This document shows, one piece after another, positions 46,204 through 56,051 of a DNA stretch of 64,000 nt (its first letter is position 1; each line of letters begins with the position of its first letter). Where the stretch lies: assembly GCF_021010565.1 (NCBI RefSeq), contig NZ_JAJNAY010000001.1, positions 1,902,001 to 1,966,000 on the forward strand, in the 5' to 3' direction. A program made the translations under genes and the position numbers. Below the pieces are notes generated by a model that saw nothing but the letters and a program-made list of their open reading frames with translations, had not been told where the DNA came from and did not search any database. The stretch comes from Chryseobacterium turcicum (GTDB lineage: Bacteria; Bacteroidota; Bacteroidia; Flavobacteriales; Weeksellaceae).

Positions 46204-47427
46204 TTATTTTGTATGCATATTCAATTTATATAAAATCGGTTCTTTTACAATATTTTCATCGCTCAATAAATCCGAACTTTTAATTCTCCATATTTTTGGT
46301 CGTGTACTTCCAACTTCGTAAACAATGTAGAAATAATAGTTTTTCTCATTTTCTGCAACTTGTAACTCGTTTGCTGAAAGGAAAATATTGCTTTTGCCTA
46401 TTTTTCTCAAAGTTGATTTGACTTCAATTAGTTTTTCGGTTCCGTCCAAATCATAGGATTTTATATCATATCCAACACTATCATCTCTTTCAGAAATTTG
46501 GTCAACTAATTTTGCTAAATCCATTTTGCCATTTTTCTTTAGAAATTGTCTTTCTGCTCTTAAAACAATTTGCTCACCTCTGTCTCCAATTCGTTTAAAC
46601 TTTTTTGAACGGTTAGAATAATCAATTTTTGTTTCTTTTTCTGTTCTTTTTTCTTTCGGCTCAGTAAGTTCATTTGTTTGTAAATCAACATAGTCAAATT
46701 TTAAACTTTCAATTGGCGGAAAATCTCTTAATCTAAAATATTTAAGTTCTTTGGAAATATTATGTTCTTTTACTTCGTCATTTGGATTTCCAAATGATTT
46801 GTATAGGAATTTGCTAAACTCGTAAACATCCCATTCTTTCATCACTTTGTCGCTATTTTTATAGTGAAGCAAAAGTGCTTGTTTATCTAATTCAGATTTC
46901 GAATCATTATCTAAACCAAGAATATTAATAAAATAATTTAGGTGCTTTGCAGAGAAAATATTTAAAAAATCATTTGGGTAATAAACTGACAATATTTTCC
47001 CTTTGTACATTGGTGAAATCGGATTTTTCTTTAAAATATCAAAATCATCTTTGTTCTCTAAAAGTTCGACGATTGAAGAAAGTATTTTTTTAAGTGCGAT
47101 ATTTTCATCTGTTCCATATTCGTTTCGTCCAATTCTATATTTTCGAGTTTTATCTTCTCCGTATTTTCCGAAATATAGACCAAATTTTATTGCTGGACTA
47201 CCATGAATATTTCCCCAATCGTTAAGGTCATTTTCTATTCTGTTACAAAATGTTGAATCGCCTTTTCCAATTACATATTCATCTTTTGTCAAATTTGCAA
47301 TTTCGTGAATAGGATAGTCTAATGTGAATTTTTTCCGTAAACCATTTATTACTATAAAACCTGAATTATAATCTGCTCTGATTTTTTCAAATTCAATTTG
47401 GTAATCTCTTAATTCAGTTATTTTCAT
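46204..47427 (-). CDS. DUF3883 protein, nuclease-like
   Basis: A 407-residue protein. The C-terminal 130 residues are a DUF3883 domain with GDRGEQIVLRAERQFL, VGYDIKSYDLDGTEKLIEVK: a D-x(n)-ExK pattern as in PD-(D/E)XK nucleases. The N-terminal 200 residues resemble DNA-end or restriction-associated modules but are not named. DUF3883 is often met in defence and restriction loci. Single-gene cassette. Confidence 0.75.
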   Translation of the reverse strand: MKITELRDYQIEFEKIRADYNSGFIVINGLRKKFTLDYPIHEIANLTKDEYVIGKGDSTFCNRIENDLNDWGNIHGSPAIKFGLYFGKYGEDKTRKYRIGRNEYGTDENIALKKILSSIVELLENKDDFDILKKNPISPMYKGKILSVYYPNDFLNIFSAKHLNYFINILGLDNDSKSELDKQALLLHYKNSDKVMKEWDVYEFSKFLYKSFGNPNDEVKEHNISKELKYFRLRDFPPIESLKFDYVDLQTNELTEPKEKRTEKETKIDYSNRSKKFKRIGDRGEQIVLRAERQFLKKNGKMDLAKLVDQISERDDSVGYDIKSYDLDGTEKLIEVKSTLRKIGKSNIFLSANELQVAENEKNYYFYIVYEVGSTRPKIWRIKSSDLLSDENIVKEPILYKLNMHTK

Positions 47428-47463
47428 TTAAGTTCTGGTTAGGATTCGGGTTCTGTTATAATT

Positions 47464-47598
47464 GGGTACGACGTTCCGGGTATTGCCGAAGGCGGGGATT
47501 TTTAGCACAAAAGTTCAATATAACTACAAATGTTGAACCTTGCACAAATGTCCAATCGAAGCCGCTCAGCCCCGCTTTTGGCAATACCTTGTTAGCGG
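47464..47598 (-). repeat. attC-like site, type B
   Basis: GTACGACGTTCCGGGTATTG with CCGAAGGCGGGG on one side; CCCCGCTTTTGGCAATACC and TTGTTAGCG on the other. Perfect 9-bp L box GGTATTGCC/GGCAATACC and inner stem GCGGGG/CCCCGC. Confidence 0.85.
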
Positions 47599-47603
47599 TA
47601 GTT

Positions 47604-48500
47604 TTATTCTGTTTCGTTAATTCGTTTGTCAATTTCTTTATCAATCTCGTTTTCGTAATACTCTTCGTCTCCATACCATTCGGACGTGTCTACATCAAAT
47701 TCGTCAACTTCATATCTTTGAGAAGGAAAATCATCTTCTATTTCGTATCTAATGTTAGTCTCAAAAGGAAAACACTCTTCTAAATCAAGTCCATCGTCAT
47801 CACGCCTTTCTTGCTTTGAGCCATATTCTAAAGTAACGTGCAAATCACCAAAAACAGAGACAATTATTTCTTGGTCTGTTATTTCGGAAATGTGATAGTC
47901 TTTCAGTTCACTATAATTCAAAGAATAATACGGGGCTAAATGGTCAAGGTTTTCAAAATAATTTGATACTACTGATGAAATCATATGGTCTTCTATATGT
48001 CCGTCCAAAAACGTTTTTAGTTGCTCTCGGTAACTTTCAATAGTTTGAACAAAGTTTTTAAAAGCTGACAGAACATCATTTTTATATTTCTCTATTTCGT
48101 CTTCTTTTAAGTCAAAAACATCTGGATTAATATGTGTGTATTTGCTTAAAGTGTCAATAACAGCCTTAATTTCTTTTATTGTTTCATTTAACTCTTCTAT
48201 GTCAAAGCCCCATTTTCCAAGTGTCTTATTGGTTATACCGCCCTGAATTGCATACCTAATTCTTTGCGACCGTGTTGGTTTTCCATCTTCAGTTTCCTTT
48301 TTGTACCAACTACAATTTTTTACATTTTGTTCAGGGGCAAGTCTATGCAAAAAATGTCTTGACAACTCTCTTATAGAATAAGCAAAATTGTTATACCTCA
48401 GTTTGTTGCCTGTCTCGTTTAAGCTTGCTAGCGAAGCTTCAAACAAGTCTGTTTCAAACTGTGATGTTAATAGTCCTTTAATGTCATTTACGCTGTCCAT
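47604..48500 (-). CDS. Hypothetical protein, possible pPIWI-associated nuclease relative
   Basis: A 298-residue protein with NNFAYSIRELSRHFLHRLAP, SWYKKETEDGKPTRSQRIRY and the strongly acidic C-terminus. The N-terminal pattern recalls proteins annotated as predicted pPIWI-associating nucleases; this is from memory of the family and is not firm. Single-gene cassette with matching GTTAGCGGTA boxes at both ends. Confidence 0.6.
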   Translation of the reverse strand: MDSVNDIKGLLTSQFETDLFEASLASLNETGNKLRYNNFAYSIRELSRHFLHRLAPEQNVKNCSWYKKETEDGKPTRSQRIRYAIQGGITNKTLGKWGFDIEELNETIKEIKAVIDTLSKYTHINPDVFDLKEDEIEKYKNDVLSAFKNFVQTIESYREQLKTFLDGHIEDHMISSVVSNYFENLDHLAPYYSLNYSELKDYHISEITDQEIIVSVFGDLHVTLEYGSKQERRDDDGLDLEECFPFETNIRYEIEDDFPSQRYEVDEFDVDTSEWYGDEEYYENEIDKEIDKRINETE

Positions 48501-48508
48501 AAAAATTA

Positions 48509-48702
48509 CCGCTAACGTTCCGAGGCTTGGCGGAGTGGCGGAAATTGGAAACTAAATTTTCAATTTTGACGACACAGAGCAAAAGCCAATTATTATAGAG
48601 TAAATATAACAAAAACCTTTATAAAATTTGTTTTTTCGAAATAGTAAACCACTTTTTCAATTCACTTCGACAACAGCCATTGCGTCAAACCTATTAGCAG
48701 CC
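48509..48702 (-). repeat. attC-like site, type A
   Basis: CGCTAACGTTCCGAGGCTTG with GCGGAGTGGCGG on one side, CCATTGCGTCAAACCTATTA and GCAGC on the other; about 190 bp. L box GGCTTGGCG pairs with TGCGTCAAACC with a few changes. Interior shared with 50091 and 55852 sites. Confidence 0.82.
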
Positions 48703-48707
48703 GTTTT

Positions 48708-49445
48708 TTATCCGTTTAGTTTTGTTAGTCTTGATAATTCGTCAAATTCAGCAGTTATTGTTTGTCCATTTTTTGTCATAATTAATTTTGTCCCATTTTC
48801 TGAAATTGTATAACCTTTTGCAATTAGATAATTTGTCAGAGCAAAATTATGGTTCATTTCAAACTGCGAAATTAATTGAGGAAAAACGGTTAAAATTCTA
48901 TGATGATTATCTTCTTTATGAATTCTGTCCACTTTTTCGCTTTTTATTGTTACAACCATTGCACCTTGTCCGTAATCACAAATATAATATCCACTAAAAT
49001 TATTAATTCCGGACGCAATAATTCCGATTAGATGTAAGTCTTCTTTTGTAAAATCGAAAGTATCATTTCTTAAAAGGTCAATCCCATTTTCTTCGCCATA
49101 TTTTTTGAGTTCCAGTGCTTGCTTTATTACATTTTCGGAAAGACCAGATTTTGTGTTTGCCCAAGCCCAAAGCCAAGTCTGCGAAGAATGAGAAATTGTA
49201 CCAAGAACTTGCATAGGAAGAACAATGTCATCTCCAAAGCTTATTTCTCCGTTTGCAATATTTATATTCCAATTATTATTACCAATAAAATCGCCAAAAC
49301 TTAATTGCTTATCCATTGCAATTCCTCCATATCTTTCTATAAGTTCTTGTTCGGTTTTGCAAGGTGTCAAATTTTGTTGTGGTCGCGTTTCGTTAGTTTG
49401 TTCTGTTTTGTCGTTTTGTCCAAAAATTTTATTAAAAAACCCCAT
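48708..49445 (-). CDS. DUF6882 domain protein
   Basis: A 245-residue protein. The segment VLGTISHSSQTWLWAWAN is typical of DUF6882. A cytoplasmic protein of unknown role; the C-terminus is an EF-like YAGY/ITAEFDELSRL repeat often fused to such domains. Single-gene cassette; its two boundary boxes share TTAGCAGCC. Confidence 0.75.
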   Translation of the reverse strand: MGFFNKIFGQNDKTEQTNETRPQQNLTPCKTEQELIERYGGIAMDKQLSFGDFIGNNNWNINIANGEISFGDDIVLPMQVLGTISHSSQTWLWAWANTKSGLSENVIKQALELKKYGEENGIDLLRNDTFDFTKEDLHLIGIIASGINNFSGYYICDYGQGAMVVTIKSEKVDRIHKEDNHHRILTVFPQLISQFEMNHNFALTNYLIAKGYTISENGTKLIMTKNGQTITAEFDELSRLTKLNG

Positions 49446-49502
49446 ATATTCTGTGTTTTATTTTAGGTCGTCTTAATGTTAAAGGTCGCTCGTTTTAAAA
49501 TG

Positions 49503-49636
49503 GCTGCTAACGTTCCGGGTATTGTCGAAGGCGGGGATTTTTAGCACCCAAACTCAATAGAAATACCTCATCAAATATAAACAAAAAGCTCAATAGAAGT
49601 GCTTCAGCCCCGCTTTTGGTAATGCCTTGTTAGCGG
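49503..49636 (-). repeat. attC-like site, type B
   Basis: GCTGCTAACGTTCCGGGTAT with TGTCGAAGGCGGGG, then CCCCGCTTTTGGTAATGCC and TTGTTAGCG. Close to the 47464 site but with a different central part. The preceding gene runs into it and uses a stop codon inside it. Confidence 0.85.
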
Positions 49637-50074
49637 TTCGTTGTTTTTTTTATAATCCGTCAAATATCCCCCCCCGATAAATTCTCCAATTCCTTCAAAA
49701 ACATCACCAAAATCTAACCAGGATGCGTCAATGTCAATATTTGGAATATCAAATAAATCAGTGTTTGAAGAAACTGACAAACCACTTAACATTTCAGATT
49801 TCATTTCAGTATAATCACAAACTTCGCCTGTTTCTTCATGATATTTATCAAAATCGGTATGAGAAGAAAATGTACTCATACCCCAGCAAGAAAAATCAAC
49901 ACCGTCATACCATTTACTTTTTTTATGTGATTTTGTAACTTCTTCTGGTTTATAGTATTTCTTTTTCCCATAATCATTAACCAAAATTTTTCCAATATCA
50001 GAAATATATTCTTTTTTATTTATTGGAGATGGAGTACAAGATATTCCCATGAACAATTTTTCGTTTTTAAGCAT
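49604..50074 (-). CDS. Hypothetical cassette protein
   Basis: About 156 residues from ATG 50074 (MLKNEKLFMGIS); the ATG at 50050 is also possible. An upstream extension would read attC sequence and is rejected. Features: CTPSPINKKEYISDIGKILV and a Gly-rich end (FEGIGEFIGGGYLTDY). Not recognised. The last residues are encoded by the attC-like repeat. Confidence 0.65.
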   Translation of the reverse strand: MLKNEKLFMGISCTPSPINKKEYISDIGKILVNDYGKKKYYKPEEVTKSHKKSKWYDGVDFSCWGMSTFSSHTDFDKYHEETGEVCDYTEMKSEMLSGLSVSSNTDLFDIPNIDIDASWLDFGDVFEGIGEFIGGGYLTDYKKNNEPLTRHYQKRG

Positions 50075-50090
50075 CCGTTTTTTACAATGA

Positions 50091-50237
50091 CCGCTAACGT
50101 TCCGAGGCTTGACGACACAGAGCAAAAGCTAATTATTATGGAGTAAATATAACAAAAACCTCTATAAAATTGGTTTTTGCGAAATCGGAAACCAATTTTT
50201 CAATTCACTTCGACACCAGCCATTGCGCCAAACCTAT
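50091..50237 (-). repeat. attC-like site, type A, interrupted by IS-B
   Basis: The site reads CGCTAACGTTCCGAGGCTTG ... GCGCCAAACCTAT and stops at 50237. Its missing end GTTGGGC lies at 51472-51478, on the other side of IS-B. Joining them gives AAACCTAT-GTTGGGC, which matches the intact type A site AAGCCTAT-GTTAGCG at 56030-56043. Confidence 0.85.
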
Positions 50238-50294
50238 CATATGTTTGCAATTCTATAAATTTATTAATTATAAAACGATAAAAAAGAAAGAATC

Positions 50295-50434
50295 AATGAG
50301 CAGAATAAGATAGGCAAACCCTTTAAGCATTAAGCTTGGCTAACATGATTATCCCTGCTCATTTTCTTACCACAAACCGTACAGTTTATTTGAACATCAA
50401 GTTCGTGCTAGGATCGTTGGTTAAAAGGTAAGAA
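50295..50434 (+). ncRNA. Candidate bridge RNA of IS-B
   Basis: Target loop: stem AATGAGCAG/CTGCTCATT (50295-50303, 50355-50363), apical stem AAGC/GCTT, right guide GGCTAACAT (50338-50346) complementary to ATGTTAGCC, that is core AT plus the attC end; left side holds CAAACC (50315-50320), identical to the left flank. Donor loop: stem TTCTTACC/GGTAAGAA (50364-50371, 50427-50434); left guide ACAGTTTAT (50381-50389) pairs with the right end ACAATTCAT if two G-U pairs are allowed. No right donor guide was found. Confidence 0.65.
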
Positions 50435-50467
50435 TCATTCTCTCAATAAAAATTAAAAGTATAAAAA

Positions 50468-51445
50468 ATGGAAGAGAAAAACAATTATTGCGGTATTGAT
50501 GTTTCCAGTGAGACATTAGATATTTATTTTAAAAACAAGGAAGGAATTCTTCAGCATTTACAAGTCACAAATACAGTTTCGGGTTTTCGTAAAATAATAA
50601 AATTATCGGGCAAGTCAACTCATTTTGTAATGGAAGCGACGGGAGTTTATCACTTGCATTTTATTTTTTTTTTGAAGGAACAAAATATGGCTTTTAGTGT
50701 GGTAAATGCGTTGCAGATCAAGCGTTACATCCAGATGCATTTGGAACGTAACAAATCGGATAAAAAAGATGCAAAACGAATCTACGAATATGGTGTTGAC
50801 CGACAACCGGAAATCTACGCCATGCCCGATACAGCGTACTTTGAGTACCGTTCTTTAAACAACGCTATTCACGATTTAACGAAAGAAATCACCAAATTCA
50901 GCAACCAGATCCATAGCATCAAAAAATGTCCTTTTGAGACGAAAACCATTGAGAAAAGCTTTGAAAAAATAATAAAAAAACTTAAGGAAGAGAAGCAGAA
51001 TTTAGAGATGATTTTGCAGCAAAAACTGATGGCCTGGGAGTCAGAAATGTTGAAATTGGTTACCAGCGTAAAAGGAATCGGCAGCAGAGCAGGAGCAGAA
51101 CTTATCATCTATACCCAAGGTTTTAAAGATATGGATTCTTACAAGCAATTGATCTCTTATGCAGGTCTAAGTCCCACCGAATATCGGAGCGGAAGCAGCA
51201 TCCGTGGACGGGTTAGAATCTGTAAACAGGGCGGAAAACAACTGCGGCATATTCTGTACATGTGTGCCTTAAATGCGAAGAAAACCAATGCACAATGCAA
51301 AGCACTTTTTGACCGTTTAGTTGAGAAGGGAAAGAACAAAAAAGCAGCCATCATTGCGGTGTGCAACAAGCTGCTCAAGATTGTATTTGGGGTGGTAAAA
51401 AACAAAACAATGTATCAAGATAATTTTATTGCAAAAAGTGCCTGA
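50468..51445 (+). CDS. IS110-family transposase (IS-B)
   Basis: A 325-residue DEDD transposase: CGIDVSSETLDIYF (Asp), VMEATGVYH (Glu), NKSDKKDAKRIYEYG (Asp). The C-terminal Tnp domain has SVKGIGSRAGAELIIYTQG, YAGLSPTEYRSGSSIRGR (candidate catalytic Ser) and AVCNKLLKIVFGV. Intact and in the opposite direction to the cassettes. Related to, but clearly different from, the IS-A transposase. Confidence 0.93.
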   Translation: MEEKNNYCGIDVSSETLDIYFKNKEGILQHLQVTNTVSGFRKIIKLSGKSTHFVMEATGVYHLHFIFFLKEQNMAFSVVNALQIKRYIQMHLERNKSDKKDAKRIYEYGVDRQPEIYAMPDTAYFEYRSLNNAIHDLTKEITKFSNQIHSIKKCPFETKTIEKSFEKIIKKLKEEKQNLEMILQQKLMAWESEMLKLVTSVKGIGSRAGAELIIYTQGFKDMDSYKQLISYAGLSPTEYRSGSSIRGRVRICKQGGKQLRHILYMCALNAKKTNAQCKALFDRLVEKGKNKKAAIIAVCNKLLKIVFGVVKNKTMYQDNFIAKSA

Positions 51446-51482
51446 AATGTTTGGTTTTTTACACAATTCATGTTGGGCGAAG

Positions 51483-52253
51483 CTATTTTATACCTCTTGA
51501 AATTCTATGATACATATAACCCCATATTGTTGGGTGATAATATAATTTACTTTTTCCCTTTTCTTTTGAGATAACAATACGTTCATTAAAATAATTATCT
51601 ACTGCTTCTACAAGTAATTTAACGCCTATTGATAGCTGTAACATTGGATAAGTAGAAAAATTGTCATGAGAATTGGGTACAATTTGTTTTTGTGCAATTA
51701 TGTTGCCTGTATCTATTCCTTCATCAACAAAATGTACTGTTACGCCACTATTGTCTACGTCGTTGTTTACAAGCGCCCAATATGTTCCATGTACGCCTCT
51801 ATACATAGGTGTAATACCTGCATGTGTATTGATAAATTTACAATTAACACTTTGTAGAACTTTTTTTGAAATAATTCTTGTCCCATTTACAATAATCAAA
51901 TCTGGGTTTAATGACTTAATTAATTCTATTGAACTTTTAGAGTTTATTGAAGTTGTTTTTTTTATTTTGTGTGAAGGTATTTCATCTGTTATTAAGTTGT
52001 TACTTTTCAATATTTCTTCATTTCTATTTTTCGATAAGAAGTGAAGTGTTTTTGGTATAATGAGTTGAAAACAGATTTGTCCAAATACAGTAGTAAATCC
52101 AAGTCGCTTTATTCTTCTTTTTAAGAAAATTTTTAAAGGTTCTTTATCTTCAATAATTGCAGTAACAACATTAAATTTTTCATTTAATGCGTTAAATACA
52201 ATGCTGGTTGATTGTCCATAACCACCAAGCAAAATTATCTTTTTATCCTTCAT
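51483..52253 (-). CDS. Formyltransferase family protein
   Basis: A 256-residue protein with the formyltransferase core: INTHAGITPMYRGVHGTYWA (catalytic Asn and His) and FVDEGIDTGNIIAQ (Asp). Family members transfer formyl groups from 10-formyl-THF to amino sugars or methionyl-tRNA; the size and partner suggest an amino-sugar substrate. It overlaps the upstream deacetylase gene by 11 bases; together they form a two-gene cassette. Confidence 0.85.
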   Translation of the reverse strand: MKDKKIILLGGYGQSTSIVFNALNEKFNVVTAIIEDKEPLKIFLKRRIKRLGFTTVFGQICFQLIIPKTLHFLSKNRNEEILKSNNLITDEIPSHKIKKTTSINSKSSIELIKSLNPDLIIVNGTRIISKKVLQSVNCKFINTHAGITPMYRGVHGTYWALVNNDVDNSGVTVHFVDEGIDTGNIIAQKQIVPNSHDNFSTYPMLQLSIGVKLLVEAVDNYFNERIVISKEKGKSKLYYHPTIWGYMYHRISRGIK

Positions 52254-53226
52254 TTTGTATTTTTTTTGCTAAATTACTCATTGTAATACTTTGAAAATTG
52301 TATTTTAGATTTAAAAGTTTGTAATGCTCTAATATTTTTTCTAAAAAATTGAAATTTTCATTTTGATTTATTCCGAAATTATGTGGATGCCACCACAAAT
52401 GATAGGTTAAATTATTTTTTGCAGCATATGTCATTCCTGATTTTATACGATTTAATCTTAGTTGGTCAAATATCTTTAAGCTATTACTAAACGGTCTCAA
52501 AAACCTACTTGATGGTATGTCAATAGGGAATTTACTCTTTAAACATTCTGTACTATAACAATTATGTCCTGAAATATTAATGTAGGCATCTATTAAACGT
52601 AAAGCTCTTCGGAAACTACTTTCTTGTTTTCCATTTTTTGCTTCATAAAGCCAAGAATGCTCGTTGCCTCTATAACAAATTATACCTAAATCATTACAGA
52701 CGTTTAAATATTCTTCATTAAACTGATTTCTAGGGAAAATTAATGATGTGATTACTACATTATTTTTTGTTGCAACTTTCATTGCATACGTAATGTCATC
52801 ACGAAATTGCTCAACTGTCTGACCACTTTCTAAACAATAATAATGCGAAAATGTATGTGAGCCAATTTCTTGTTTAGGATATTTCTTTATTTCTGCTATT
52901 AATTGTGGTGCAAAGTGGTATAAATCTTCTTTATAATTATCTCCAACTAAATTAAAATGTCCTAAGTAAGGGGAAAAATCATTATTATCATAACTCGGTA
53001 AATTTGATGGAATATTGCCAAGCAATTGTGCCTTATTTTCAAAAAACAAAAAACCTACTGTTGAAAATGTAGCATTAATGTCAAAAGTATTGAATGTATT
53101 TAAGAGTCTTGGAATAACAGTATGAACGCCTCTGATATTTTCGCCATATTCTTGAAATGTTTTTTTGTCTCGAACTCCCCAATGAAGTTCAAAGTCGAGT
53201 GATATTACAAATTTTCCGTTATTCAT
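52243..53226 (-). CDS. Polysaccharide deacetylase (NodB-fold) protein
   Basis: A 327-residue protein. SLDFELHWGV supplies the catalytic Asp region, GSHTFSHYYC the HxxxH zinc site, and SLIFPRNQFNEEYL the following conserved arginine motif. It removes N- or O-acetyl groups from a carbohydrate. Paired with a formyltransferase it may exchange acetyl for formyl on an amino sugar of a surface glycan; this is inference from the pairing. Confidence 0.85.
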   Translation of the reverse strand: MNNGKFVISLDFELHWGVRDKKTFQEYGENIRGVHTVIPRLLNTFNTFDINATFSTVGFLFFENKAQLLGNIPSNLPSYDNNDFSPYLGHFNLVGDNYKEDLYHFAPQLIAEIKKYPKQEIGSHTFSHYYCLESGQTVEQFRDDITYAMKVATKNNVVITSLIFPRNQFNEEYLNVCNDLGIICYRGNEHSWLYEAKNGKQESSFRRALRLIDAYINISGHNCYSTECLKSKFPIDIPSSRFLRPFSNSLKIFDQLRLNRIKSGMTYAAKNNLTYHLWWHPHNFGINQNENFNFLEKILEHYKLLNLKYNFQSITMSNLAKKIQNEG

Positions 53227-53259
53227 ATTTTCGTTTTAGGATGTTGCTGTTATAGTTTT

Positions 53260-53393
53260 GCCCAACGTTCTGCCGCTTGGTGCAGTAGCGACTGCGTGGA
53301 ACGATTATTTCTTGCTAAGATAAGATTTTCCAGCGGAAAATCGAACGTGATGCTAATTGTAAATTTAGCTATTGTGCCAAACCGTTGTTAGCC
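53260..53393 (-). repeat. attC-like site (own type)
   Basis: GCCCAACGTTCTGCCGCTTG with GTGCAGTAGC at one end, GCTATTGTGCCAAACCGTT and GTTAGCC at the other. Its GCCCAAC box equals the complement of GTTGGGC at 51472, the other end of the same cassette. Confidence 0.8.
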
Positions 53394-53402
53394 GTAATTT
53401 TT

Positions 53403-54027
53403 TTATAAAATCGGGTCGTATTCAATATTTTTTATTTCTTGATTAATAATTTCGAGTCTGAAACCGAAATCATTTTGTAAATAATCATAAATAAATATTT
53501 CAGTTTCTATAGTTAAATCTTCTTTTATTTCTATTATAAAATCATTTGGTTCATGATTTGCAAAAATACAACAATCACCTGTTATTGGCATATTCTTATT
53601 TAAAACAACTATACTTTTAATTTTTTTTGAAGTTTTTATTAGATAAGAATTTTCTTCATATTTTTCAATTATAAAACTATCCTTTGAAAGAATAGAGGCT
53701 TTTTTGACTATTTTAGAATCACGTAAATCTCTATATATTTTAACATTCCAATTATTACGTTGATTATTGATTCTAGTTTGAATAGACTTTAATCTTTCAA
53801 TTTTTTTACCTTTAGCGTTAACCATTGAATTATCAATTGTTTTTAAAGCAAATGCATTTTTACCAACTAAATTATAAATTTCGGCTAGAATATAATTTCT
53901 TCAAAATTTTTTTCCTTAATGTCTTTTAATAAATTATATCATATAAATTTTCGACGCTATTTTCAGTCTTATTTGAGTTTAGAAACTCTTTTTTAGCATT
54001 TATAAATCTGTTTGTTAATTCTTTCAC
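53403..54027 (-). pseudogene. Broken cassette gene
   Basis: A continuous protein can be pieced together from GTG 54027 (VKELTNRFINAKKEFLNSNK, NLYDI), then another frame (LLKDIKEKNFEEII), then a third (AEIYNLVGKNAFALKTIDNS) joining the intact 140-residue frame MVNAKGKKIERLKSIQTRIN. At least two single-base losses, near 53940 and 53893, are needed. Product not recognised. It may be decay or assembly error. Confidence 0.6.
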
Positions 54028-54047
54028 AATGTTGATTTTAAAATTAC

Positions 54048-54182
54048 TGCTAACGGTTTGGGACTTTGCGTTCGGGCGGGAAATAGAAGTACAAAAGCCG
54101 AGTTTATTACTAATGTTCAATTGAAAAACTACTATTGAGTTTTGTACTTCAGCCCGCCTGACGCAAAACCCATCCTAGCAGA
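54048..54182 (-). repeat. attC-like site, type C variant
   Basis: TGCTAACGGTTTGGGACTTT with GCGTTCGGGCGGG; the other side CCCGCCTGACGCAAAACCC, then ATCCTAGCAG, where the R'' box is mutated. Confidence 0.7.
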
Positions 54183-54188
54183 AGTTTT

Positions 54189-55832
<1,644 letters not shown>

Positions 55833-55851
55833 ATGGTCGGTTTAAAATTGC

Positions 55852-56043
55852 TACTAACGTTCTGAGGCTTGGCGGAGTGGCGGAAATTGGAAACGAAATT
55901 TTCAATTTCGACGACACAGAGCAAAAGCCAATTATTATGGAGTAAATATAACAAAAAACTCTATAAAATTGGCTTTCGCGAAATCGTAAACTACTTTTTC
56001 AATTCAATTCGACACCAGCCATTGCGCCAAGCCTATGTTAGCG
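55852..56043 (-). repeat. attC-like site, type A (best example)
   Basis: ACTAACGTTCTGAGGCTTGG with CGGAGTGGCGG, and ATTGCGCCAAGCCTATGTTA with GCG. L box GGCTTGGCG (55866-55874) pairs perfectly with CGCCAAGCC (56025-56033). The R'' box GTTAGCG lies at 56037-56043. Confidence 0.9.
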
Positions 56044-56051
56044 GTAGTGTT

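Larger units (their letters stand above)
50238..51471 (+). mobile_element. IS-B: IS110-group insertion sequence inside an attC
   Basis: About 1.23 kb. Core AT is present at both junctions (50236-50237, 51470-51471). Left end CATATGTTTGCA and right end TTTGGTTTTTTACACAATTC match the ends of IS-A in key positions. Inserted precisely between the CCTAT and GTT of a type A attC. Insertion of IS110-related elements (IS1111-attC group) into attC sites is known from other bacteria. Confidence 0.8.

Noticed and set aside
50401..50420. Right donor guide for IS-B
   Set aside because: CTAGGATCG sits where the guide should be but does not pair with ATCATATG, even with G-U pairs; no match is claimed.
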